Shown in pieces: positions 11,586 to 18,035 of a stretch of DNA of 22,925 nucleotides (position 1 is the stretch's first letter; every line of letters begins with the position of its first letter). This DNA is from a virus: the IMG/VR virus record IMGVR_UViG_3300045836_000135, positions 1 through 22,925 of that record. The stretch is one strand, 5' to 3'. The notes beneath the pieces were generated by a model. The model did no database searches, was not told where the DNA came from, and was given only the letters and a program-made list of their open reading frames with translations. Position numbers and translations under genes: made by a program.

Positions 11586-12080
11586 GTGGCTGACGAGTCC
11601 CAACACCAGGCCAGCCCAACCCAGGGCCCTGACGGCAAGTTCGTCGCGGACCCTGCGGTTGCCGAGCGCGACCGGCGTGCGGCTGAGCTGCGCGGTAAGG
11701 GCTGGTCGTACCGGAAGATCGCCGCCGAGCTGAAGATCGACGTGCACACCGCTCACGACGCGGTTGAGCGTGCTCTGCGGGCGATCCGTGCGGAGGGTGC
11801 GGCGGAGGTGCGTCAGCTCGAACTGGAGCGTCTGGACCGCATGTACGAGGCGGTGGTAGGCGTGCTGGAGCGTGAGCACGTCACGGTGTCCAACGGGAAG
11901 GTGATCTACGTCGGCGAGGAGCCGCTGAAGGACGATGATCCGGTCCTGCGGGCGGTGGACCGGCTGCTGAAGATCCAGGAGCGCCGCGCCCGGCTCCTCG
12001 GCCTGGACGCCGAGCAGAAGGTCAACATGAGCGGCGGTCTGACGGTCGAGATCGTCGGCGTGAACGAGGAGGACCTGTGA
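11586..12080 (+). CDS. terS: Terminase small subunit-like DNA-binding protein
   Basis: This is a 164-residue protein with a GTG start at 11586 behind CGGAGGTG. Residues 33-65 are a clear helix-turn-helix (AELRGKGWSYRKIAAELKID, then VHTAHDAVERAL), followed by helices (70-95) and a C-terminal segment in which ERRARLLGLDAEQK precedes a short strand ending VEIVGVNEEDL, the layout of small terminases in many actinophages. The protein would recognise the packaging site and load DNA on the large terminase. The large subunit lies 1.8 kb downstream, which is unusual. Another DNA-binding role cannot be fully excluded. Confidence 0.75.
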   Translation: MADESQHQASPTQGPDGKFVADPAVAERDRRAAELRGKGWSYRKIAAELKIDVHTAHDAVERALRAIRAEGAAEVRQLELERLDRMYEAVVGVLEREHVTVSNGKVIYVGEEPLKDDDPVLRAVDRLLKIQERRARLLGLDAEQKVNMSGGLTVEIVGVNEEDL

Positions 12081-12409
12081 GCCTGGTCTACGAAGCCTGG
12101 TGCACCAACACCTCGTGTGCGGCCAGCAGCGAGCCGCACCAGCGCATCCCACTCCGCGAGGTCGCGCCTGGAGTTGTCGCCCGCTCGGCCCTGGCGTGCG
12201 TCCGGTGCCTGCACACCATGCAGGCTGACATCCGTACCGTCGACGACCCGCCAGACGATGCGCAGGGACGCATGGAGCGGGCCGAGTTGGCCAGCAACGT
12301 GATGTCTGAGCACCGCGAGGCGTTCTGCTGGCAGCAGCCACCGGGCCGGTTCGTCGCCTGTGACCGGGTCGCCCATCATCTGGGACGGCACTCGTGGGAG
12401 AGCGTATGA
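12077..12409 (+). CDS. Small protein with CxxxxC/CxxC zinc site
   Basis: This 110-residue protein starts at GTG 12077 (GTGA overlap). WCTNTSCAASS (cysteines about 9 and 14) and CVRC (about 41-44) suggest a zinc ribbon, and the later FCWQQPPGRFVACDRVAHHL segment has further Cys and His residues. No match to a named family is recalled. It is the first of six small genes between the two terminase subunits and overlaps its neighbours by four bases. Confidence 0.73.
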   Translation: MSLVYEAWCTNTSCAASSEPHQRIPLREVAPGVVARSALACVRCLHTMQADIRTVDDPPDDAQGRMERAELASNVMSEHREAFCWQQPPGRFVACDRVAHHLGRHSWESV

Positions 12410-12756
12410 AGCCGTTCGTCCTCGGCGACCCGGCCCGCGAGCCCGATCCGGCGTTCCTCGGCCGGTCGTTGCGGGTGTTGGAGTCCTACGACCTCAGAGT
12501 CAACTACTACTTCGACGAACGAGGCCGGCCGATCTGCCCGTGCTGCTGGGAGTCGATGTTCGAGACCGAGCCGGGCCGGTGGACCTGCCACGTGCAGCAG
12601 CGGTTCGCCGCGTTCGTCGACGACGTCATGGCGCGCATATTCGAGCCAGTGGACCGGCTACACGTCGCGGAGCCGCCGCACATCATCCTCGACACCCTCG
12701 CGCAGGCCGCCATCCGCGCGGCCGGAAACACTCCGACCACCTGGGAGCACCCTTGA
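12406..12756 (+). CDS. Hypothetical protein with CPCC motif
   Basis: This is a 116-residue protein. I choose ATG 12406, which overlaps the preceding stop; GTG 12394 is an in-frame alternative. After a helix (LGRSLRVLESYDLRV) comes CPCCWESMFETEPGRWTC (about 44-61), a cysteine cluster that could bind zinc, then a helical C-terminal part (VQQRFAAFVDDVMARIFE, then LDTLAQAAIRAAG). The function is unknown. Its stop overlaps an unusual TTG start of the next gene. Confidence 0.72.
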   Translation: MKPFVLGDPAREPDPAFLGRSLRVLESYDLRVNYYFDERGRPICPCCWESMFETEPGRWTCHVQQRFAAFVDDVMARIFEPVDRLHVAEPPHIILDTLAQAAIRAAGNTPTTWEHP

Positions 12757-13298
12757 AGAGCATTCTCGACGAGCGGGACCGCTGCGTCCTGTGCGGTTAC
12801 ACCTTCCCCGTCGGCCAGATGACCATGAACGACGGCGAGCAGTGGGAATGCGACGACATCGACGCCTGCGCCGACCGTGCCGGACACCGGCCCGCAGGAA
12901 CGAGCGAGGGTCTTGCGCAGGGACCTCGACGCGTCGAGGTGGACTGGAAGGCTCGCGCGCTCGAAGCCGAAGCGACCATCGAAGCCCTCACCGAGGGCGC
13001 AGCCGACGAGGCGCCCGCAGTGAGCGAGGTCCACACCGACGCGCAGTGGCTACGACGCTTCCTTGACATGCCCGCTGAGGAACGCTTCCAGCACATCGCG
13101 GAGCTGCGCCGCCAGTGCGAACGTGCCAACACCTGCTGGCGCCGAGCCCACGATGACCGCATCGAAGCTCTCACCGCGGCTCTCGCCCGGATGACGGCGG
13201 CACGCGATCACTGGGCGGCACAGTCCGGCCCGCTCGCCGCCCGCATCGCCCATGAGTTCTCCAAGGCGCTCAATCCGACCGCTGCGGGGCAGCCGTGA
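12753..13298 (+). CDS. Hypothetical protein with N-terminal zinc knuckle, TTG start
   Basis: This is a 181-residue protein. TTG 12753 gives a four-base TTGA overlap with the previous stop, like the other junctions here, and keeps the CVLCG knuckle (C11, C14) and later CDDIDAC cysteines that a downstream ATG (12820 or 12826) would remove or truncate. GGGAGC lies 8 bases upstream. The remainder is helical: VEVDWKARALEAEATIEAL, then AEERFQHIAELRRQCERA and a last helix near the C terminus. A zinc knuckle followed by helices suggests a protein-binding role. No family is recognised. Confidence 0.7.
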   Translation: MKSILDERDRCVLCGYTFPVGQMTMNDGEQWECDDIDACADRAGHRPAGTSEGLAQGPRRVEVDWKARALEAEATIEALTEGAADEAPAVSEVHTDAQWLRRFLDMPAEERFQHIAELRRQCERANTCWRRAHDDRIEALTAALARMTAARDHWAAQSGPLAARIAHEFSKALNPTAAGQP

Positions 13299-13606
13299 CC
13301 GAACAGCACGAGGACCTCGACAACCTCACTCGCGCCCAGCTCGACCAGCATGACGACCCCAGGCCCGCCGCCGTGATCCGCGCCCTGGACGAGTGGGTGG
13401 CGCGCACCCACGGCGTGCTCGGCGGTGCGCATCAGGTCGGGCTGTTCCTCGACCTGCTCGCCGACGCCGGATACCAGGTCGTACCGTCGCGGCCCGAGCT
13501 GGTGACGTTCAACATCGAGTTCACGCCCGAGGAGATCGCCGAGTTCGACGCACGGTTCAAGGCAGCCTTGAAGGAAGGCGTACGGATTTGGAGGAACGGC
13601 CTGTGA
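13295..13606 (+). CDS. Hypothetical protein, 103 residues
   Basis: This 103-residue acidic protein starts at GTG 13295 in a GTGA overlap. It is helical up to about residue 62 (AAVIRALDEWVARTHGVLGG, then QVGLFLDLLADAGYQVV). A strand and a helix follow (LVTFNIEFTPEEIAEFDARF). Fold and function are unknown. It lies between the zinc-knuckle gene and a membrane protein gene, within the insert that separates the terminase subunits. Confidence 0.72.
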   Translation: MTEQHEDLDNLTRAQLDQHDDPRPAAVIRALDEWVARTHGVLGGAHQVGLFLDLLADAGYQVVPSRPELVTFNIEFTPEEIAEFDARFKAALKEGVRIWRNGL

Positions 13607-13926
13607 TCGCCATCGCCATCTTCGCCGCGAGCATCGCCTACCTCTGCGCGTACCTGACGGTCGGCTGGAAGCTCGCCATGCGCGACATACCCAACGCCCG
13701 CCGTCGCGCAGAAGCCGCCTGGCACCACTCCGACATCGTGCGGACGAGCGTGAAGGAACAGACGGTCTGCATGGTCCTGTTCTGGCCGCTTCTGCTGCCC
13801 TGGCGGCGCATGAACACCAAGTTCGGGCATGTCATTGATAACCACGACCCGTCCGCTATCAATGAGCAGATCCGCGAACGTGACCAGCGCATCGCCGAAC
13901 TCGAACGCGAACTCGGCCTGAAGTGA
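13603..13926 (+). CDS. Small membrane protein with C-terminal coiled coil
   Basis: This 107-residue protein starts at GTG 13603 (GTGA overlap). The N terminus is a hydrophobic segment (IAIAIFAASIAYLCAYLTVG, residues 2-21). A second hydrophobic stretch (VCMVLFWPLLLPW, about 55-67) is shorter. The C terminus (about 88-105) is a charged helix with heptads (QRIAELERELG). It could be a two-pass inner-membrane protein with both ends on the same side. A membrane protein just upstream of the large terminase is unusual, and its role is unknown. Confidence 0.72.
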   Translation: MIAIAIFAASIAYLCAYLTVGWKLAMRDIPNARRRAEAAWHHSDIVRTSVKEQTVCMVLFWPLLLPWRRMNTKFGHVIDNHDPSAINEQIRERDQRIAELERELGLK

Positions 13927-15311
13927 GCACGTCGACCGTCGTCCGCTACGAACCGCGCGGAGCCGCCCGCACCCTCTTCTCCACGCGGGCGGCCGAGGTC
14001 CTGCTCGACGGCCCGGCCGGGACCGGCAAGTCGCTGGCGTGCCTGTGGCGCGTCCACCTGGCCGCCCTCAAACACCCCGGTATCCGCTGCCTGATCGTCC
14101 GCAAGACCGCCGTGAGCCTCGGCAGCACGACCCTGGTCACCTTCGAGCAGCAGGTCATCCAGACCGCCCTCGCCGAGCGGGTGGTGAGATGGTTCGGCGG
14201 GTCGCCGCGCGAAGCACCCTGCTACCGGTACGCCAACGGGAGCCGCATCGTCGTCGGCGGCATGGACAAGCCCGAAAAAATCATGTCCAGCGAGTACGAC
14301 CTCGTGTTCGCCGACGAAGCCACCGAACTCACCCTCACCGACTGGGAAGCGATCCAAACCAGGCTGCGCCACGGGAAGTTGCCGTGGCAGCAGGCCATAG
14401 CCGCCTGCAACCCAGGCCACCCGTCGCACTGGATGAACCAGCGATGCGACCAAGGCCTCGTCACCCGCCTGTTCTCCCGGCACCGCGACAACCCCCGCTA
14501 CTACACCGCCGCGGGCGAACTCACCGACGCCGGCCACGACTACATCGACGGGAAGCTCGGCTCGTTGACCGGTGTGCGGCGGCTCCGGCTGCTGGATGGG
14601 AAGTGGGCGGCGGCCGAGGGCCTGATCTACGAGGAGTGGGACCCTGCGGTTCACCTGCTCGACCGGTTCCCGATCCCGGATCACTGGGTGCGGTGGTGGT
14701 CGGTCGACTTTGGGTTCACGCACCCGTTCGTGCTCGGCTGGTGGGCCGAGTCGCCGGACGGACATCTGATCCTGTACCGCGAGATCTACATGACCGGCCG
14801 CCTCGTTGAGGAGCACGCCGAGCAGGCGCTCCAGCTCGTCACCGAGCCCGTGCCGGGCGTCGAGCAGCGGGACGAGCCGATGCGGCTGACGGTCTCGGCC
14901 GGGCGGAGGCGGTGGACGGAGCCGAGGCCGCGCGCCGTCATCTGCGACCACGACGCCGAGGGCCGCGCCACCCTGGAGAAGCACCTCGGCATGAGCACGG
15001 TGAAGGCCGACAAGCGGGTGAGCATCGGCATCCAAGCCGTCCAGGCCCGGCTGAAGGTACAGCGGGACGGGCTGCCGCGCCTCGGCATCATGCAGGACTG
15101 CGTCGTGGAGCGCGACCAGACGCTCGTGGACGCCAAGAAGCCGACGTGCACAGCCGAGGAGCTGCCGGGCTACATCTGGGCGATCAAGCCTGGTGGCGAG
15201 CTGAAGGAAGAGCCGCGCAAGGAAGAGGACGACGGGTGCGACCAGATGCGGTACATGGTCGCGGCGCGTGATCTGCGTGACCGGGCGCGGATGCGGTGGC
15301 TGACCAGCTAG
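13923..15311 (+). CDS. terL: Terminase large subunit (DNA-packaging ATPase/nuclease)
   Basis: This is a 462-residue protein with a GTG start overlapping the previous stop. The ATPase part has Walker A GPAGTGKS (30-37), Walker B LVFADE (127-132) and a coupling motif AACNPGHP (160-167). The RNase H-like nuclease part has D262 in WSVDFGFTHP, D342/D344 in VICDHDAEG and D440 in DGCDQMRYM. It translocates DNA into the prohead and cuts the concatemer. The length and motif set are complete, so it should be active. It follows the small membrane protein gene and precedes the accessory pair at 15326-16203. Confidence 0.95.
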   Translation: MSTSTVVRYEPRGAARTLFSTRAAEVLLDGPAGTGKSLACLWRVHLAALKHPGIRCLIVRKTAVSLGSTTLVTFEQQVIQTALAERVVRWFGGSPREAPCYRYANGSRIVVGGMDKPEKIMSSEYDLVFADEATELTLTDWEAIQTRLRHGKLPWQQAIAACNPGHPSHWMNQRCDQGLVTRLFSRHRDNPRYYTAAGELTDAGHDYIDGKLGSLTGVRRLRLLDGKWAAAEGLIYEEWDPAVHLLDRFPIPDHWVRWWSVDFGFTHPFVLGWWAESPDGHLILYREIYMTGRLVEEHAEQALQLVTEPVPGVEQRDEPMRLTVSAGRRRWTEPRPRAVICDHDAEGRATLEKHLGMSTVKADKRVSIGIQAVQARLKVQRDGLPRLGIMQDCVVERDQTLVDAKKPTCTAEELPGYIWAIKPGGELKEEPRKEEDDGCDQMRYMVAARDLRDRARMRWLTS

Positions 15312-15325
15312 AGGAGGATGCGGGG

Positions 15326-15802
15326 ATGGCGTTGGTGGAGTTCCTGCGGGCGCGGCTCGACGAGGACGAGGCGGCGGCGAACGCAGCGCCCGGATCGACG
15401 TGGACCACCTTCTCGCAGTCCGACATCGCGGGCGCCTCGGTCTACGACGAGCAGTGGCGGCTGCTCAGCCCGGCCCACTATGACCACGACAATGCGCTGG
15501 GTGCCAAGAGGGGCCCGCGATACATCGAAGACGCCCGCGATCAGCTCGTCGCCCACATCGCCCGCCACGACCCGGCGCGCGTGCTGGCCGAGGTCGAGGC
15601 CAAGCGGCGCATCCTTGATGAGCACACCAAGGACAGCATCTGCGTGGACGGCCGCGAGTGCTGCAAGCGCTGCGTGGTGGACATCGAGATCGCCTGGGAT
15701 GAGGCGTTCGCCGCAATGGAGCCGATCCCGTGCCCTACGGTTCGCTTGCTCGCCCTCCCGTACGCCGAGCATCCCGACTACCGGCAGGAGTGGCGGCCAT
15801 GA
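15326..15802 (+). CDS. DUF6221-like hypothetical protein
   Basis: This 158-residue protein is read from ATG 15326, with GAGGAGG 8 bases upstream; an in-frame GTG at 15296 lies inside the terminase gene and is less likely. The N-terminal MALVEFLRARLDEDEAAA and the HIARHDPARVLAEVEAKRRI segment are what I recall as the hallmarks of the DUF6221 family, which is widespread in actinobacteria and of unknown function. CCKRC (about 112-116) adds a possible metal site. It looks like cargo placed between terminase and portal genes. The family call is from memory. Confidence 0.78.
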   Translation: MALVEFLRARLDEDEAAANAAPGSTWTTFSQSDIAGASVYDEQWRLLSPAHYDHDNALGAKRGPRYIEDARDQLVAHIARHDPARVLAEVEAKRRILDEHTKDSICVDGRECCKRCVVDIEIAWDEAFAAMEPIPCPTVRLLALPYAEHPDYRQEWRP

Positions 15803-16203
15803 TGACCACCTGGCGGCCGTCGGCGAAGGAGGAGCACTACGGCCGCACCGGCGAAGCCACCTGGGACTGCACCGCCTGCTGCCTGGACGGCCACGAGGCA
15901 AGGGCACACAAGGGAAGGCTCGGCTACGCCCTGGGGCTCGACGGCCAGGTGGACATCTTCGAGTACGCCCCGTGCTTGCTGTTGGCCGCCGACGCCCTCA
16001 ACGACATCACCCAAGGCAGCCTTGACTTCCCACGGTTCGGTCACGTCGAGGGTGATCTTCTGCGGCTGGAAGCCAAGAACGGGACGTTGATCTACCGACT
16101 GACCAGGCAGCCACGCAACGACCGGCCGTTCGCCTACACCCCAGTCGTGGCTGAATTGTCCCCGATACAGGGGGATTTCTATCTGCTGGAGTGGCCGGAC
16201 TAA
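15799..16203 (+). CDS. Hypothetical protein, 134 residues
   Basis: The gene starts at ATG 15799 (an ATG follows at 15802), overlapping the previous stop. The N-terminal half has WDCTACCLDGH (three cysteines, one histidine). The rest is a mixed alpha/beta sequence (YALGLDGQVDIFEYAPCLLL, LRLEAKNGTLIYRLTR, then GDFYLLEWPD) typical of a small beta-rich fold. No family is recognised. It pairs with the DUF6221-like gene and is followed by a strong hairpin, so the two may form a discrete cassette. Confidence 0.75.
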   Translation: MMTTWRPSAKEEHYGRTGEATWDCTACCLDGHEARAHKGRLGYALGLDGQVDIFEYAPCLLLAADALNDITQGSLDFPRFGHVEGDLLRLEAKNGTLIYRLTRQPRNDRPFAYTPVVAELSPIQGDFYLLEWPD

Positions 16204-16211
16204 TCGCGGTG

Positions 16212-16262
16212 GTACGCCCCCGCCGAGCGTGTTCGGGGGTCCGCGCTATGGCGGGGGCGTAC
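16212..16262 (+). terminator. 13-bp perfect hairpin after the accessory cassette
   Basis: GTACGCCCCCGCC (16212-16224) pairs exactly with GGCGGGGGCGTAC (16250-16262). The 25-base loop can fold further by AGCG (16226-16229) with CGCT. It begins 9 bases after a stop codon. No T-run follows, as is common for actinobacterial hairpins. The most likely role is as terminator of the genes up to 16203 before a new promoter. Confidence 0.7.
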
Positions 16263-16296
16263 GACCTGCACCCCAGCCCAGGGTAACTAGCCGACC

Positions 16297-16350
16297 GAGA
16301 CATGATACGAGATCTGTCTCATGTCTCATAATTCGAGTATCATCCCGATC
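16297..16350 (+). promoter_or_regulatory. Operator-like inverted repeats with possible leaderless promoter
   Basis: This AT-rich patch has GAGACATGA (16297-16305) opposite TCATGTCTC (16319-16327), ATGATAC (16302-16308) opposite GTATCAT (16337-16343), and a tandem TGTCTCA repeat (16315-16328). TATCAT at 16338-16343 ends 7 bases before ATG 16351, the spacing expected of a -10 element for a leaderless transcript. No good -35 or ribosome binding site is seen. It probably controls the head gene operon. Confidence 0.55.
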
Positions 16351-16623
16351 ATGGCGTTCTTGGGCACCCTGCGCAGCAGCTACCGCACAGCGCGCCCTGA
16401 CGCATCCCCCAAGCCCAGGCGTAAGCCGCTCCTCGAACTCGCCGCCGTCGCCATCGGACGCACCGCCGCCAAGGCCGCCACCAAGACGAGCGCACTCCGC
16501 GGGTTCGTTCTCACGGCGGCCGGTCTCGGCCTGGTCGACGTCGGCGCGTTCGAAGCGCGGACGGTCGCCGGATGGATCGCCACCGGCGTCAGCCTGCTGG
16601 TTCTGGACTGGAAGCTCGAATGA
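16351..16623 (+). CDS. Small membrane protein upstream of portal
   Basis: This 90-residue protein is read from ATG 16351; ATG 16321 in the same frame is possible but lies within the operator-like repeats. Neither has a ribosome binding site, and the -10-like TATCAT favours 16351 as a leaderless start. A basic N-terminal third is followed by two hydrophobic stretches (about 49-62, FVLTAAGLGLVDVG, and 68-84, TVAGWIATGVSLLVLDW). Small membrane proteins just before portal genes occur in several actinophages, but their role is unknown. The stop overlaps the portal start. Confidence 0.7.
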   Translation: MAFLGTLRSSYRTARPDASPKPRRKPLLELAAVAIGRTAAKAATKTSALRGFVLTAAGLGLVDVGAFEARTVAGWIATGVSLLVLDWKLE

Positions 16624-18035
16624 CGAGCCTGATCGGGAAGCTCCTCAACGCCCGAACCGGCAGCACCGGCAGCACCAGCAGCGCGCCGCCCCTCGCCTAC
16701 GCCGGACGCACCAGCGCCAGCCTCTCCAGCCTCTACGGTGCCAGCGACCCCGAGACGTTCATGCGGACCTACGCCGCGAACGGCACCGTCTACTCCATCG
16801 TCAGCATGCTCGCCCGCCAGACCGGCAAAGTCGGCTGGCACCTGTACCGGCAGCAGCCCGTCGACGGACGCCGCCGCTACACCACCGGCGACAAAGGCTC
16901 AGACCAGCGCACCGAGGTCATCAACCACCTCGCCATCAGCCTGTGGAACCGCCCGAACCCCTACATGAGCGGCTACCAGCTCCGCGAGCTCTGCCAGACC
17001 TACCTCGACCTCACCGGCGAGGCGTACATCATCGTCGCCCGCGACGCCCGCGCCACCATCCCCACCGGCCTGTGGCCCGTACGCCCCGACCGGATGGAAC
17101 CCGTCCCGTCTGCCGAGAAGTTCATCGCCGGATATGTCTATCGCGGCCCAATGGGCGAGGCCGTACCGCTCCAGCCTGACGAAGTGATCATGGTGCGGTA
17201 CCCCAACCCGTTCGACATCTACCACGGGCTCGGCCCGATCCAGTCGATCCTCACCGACATCGACGCGGCCAAGTACTCCGCCGCCTGGAACCGGAACTTC
17301 TTCCTCAACAGCGCCGAACCCGGCGGCGTCATCCAGGTCGACCATCGGCTCGATGACGACGAGTGGACCGAATTCACCAACCGCTGGCGCGAAGGCCACC
17401 GCGGTGTCGGCGCGGCCCACCGTGTCGCGGTCCTCGAAGCCGGGATGACGTGGGTTCCCAACGCGCACAGCCTCAGGGACATGGACTTCGCGAACCTGCG
17501 CGGTGTCAGCCGGGACGTGATCCGCGAGGCGTTCGCGATGCACAAGGCCATCCTCGGCACCGTCGAGGACGTCAACCGGGCCAACGCGCAGACGGCGCAG
17601 GAGCACTTCGAGGCGTTCCTCATCCAGGACCGGTTGGACCGGTGGCGCGACGCCCTCAACTGCGCCTACCTGCCGCTGTTCGGCAGCACGGGCGACGGTG
17701 TCGAGTTCGACCACGACGATCCGGTCACCAGTAACCGCGAGGCCGACGCCCTGGAGCTCAAGAGCAAGGCGGAGGCGGCGCAGCGGCTCATCGACAGCGG
17801 TCTGAAGCCCGAGGACGTCCTCGAAGCGGTCGGCCTCCCAGCAATGGACGTCGTGGAACGGGCGACGCAGCTCCCCGCGGTGCCGCCCGCCTGGGTCCCC
17901 GTGCCGCCACCGGGCCCCGACGAGCCCGCAACTGGAACGGGCGGCGACGGCGGCCAGCAGCAAGGCGGCAACGGTGATCTGGAGGCGTTGATGCAGCAGC
18001 GGATGGCCGCGTGGAACTCGGTGATGGCCAGATGA
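16620..18035 (+). CDS. Portal protein, HK97 family
   Basis: This is a 471-residue protein with ATG 16620 in an ATGA overlap. Conserved portal signatures include NGTVYSIVSMLARQTGKVGW (54-73), LTGEAYIIVARD (131-142), the LQPDEVIMVRY segment (about 184-194) and GLGPIQSILTDIDAAKYSAA (203-222), as in HK97-type portals. The C-terminal Pro/Gly/Gln-rich linker (about 410-455) and terminal helix are typical of the clip and barrel extension. The portal forms a ring at the prohead vertex through which DNA enters and to which the neck binds. The length is within the family range. Confidence 0.93.
   Translation: MTSLIGKLLNARTGSTGSTSSAPPLAYAGRTSASLSSLYGASDPETFMRTYAANGTVYSIVSMLARQTGKVGWHLYRQQPVDGRRRYTTGDKGSDQRTEVINHLAISLWNRPNPYMSGYQLRELCQTYLDLTGEAYIIVARDARATIPTGLWPVRPDRMEPVPSAEKFIAGYVYRGPMGEAVPLQPDEVIMVRYPNPFDIYHGLGPIQSILTDIDAAKYSAAWNRNFFLNSAEPGGVIQVDHRLDDDEWTEFTNRWREGHRGVGAAHRVAVLEAGMTWVPNAHSLRDMDFANLRGVSRDVIREAFAMHKAILGTVEDVNRANAQTAQEHFEAFLIQDRLDRWRDALNCAYLPLFGSTGDGVEFDHDDPVTSNREADALELKSKAEAAQRLIDSGLKPEDVLEAVGLPAMDVVERATQLPAVPPAWVPVPPPGPDEPATGTGGDGGQQQGGNGDLEALMQQRMAAWNSVMAR

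Noticed and set aside
13638-15035. Long open frame on the - strand opposite the large terminase
   Set aside because: It is the antisense shadow of a gene with all terminase motifs, has no recognisable domain, and its composition is typical of high-GC shadow frames.
16321-16350. Ten-residue longer N terminus for the small membrane protein
   Set aside because: ATG 16321 lies inside the TCATGTCTC operator half-site and has no ribosome site; the -10-like TATCAT favours ATG 16351, although this is not proven.
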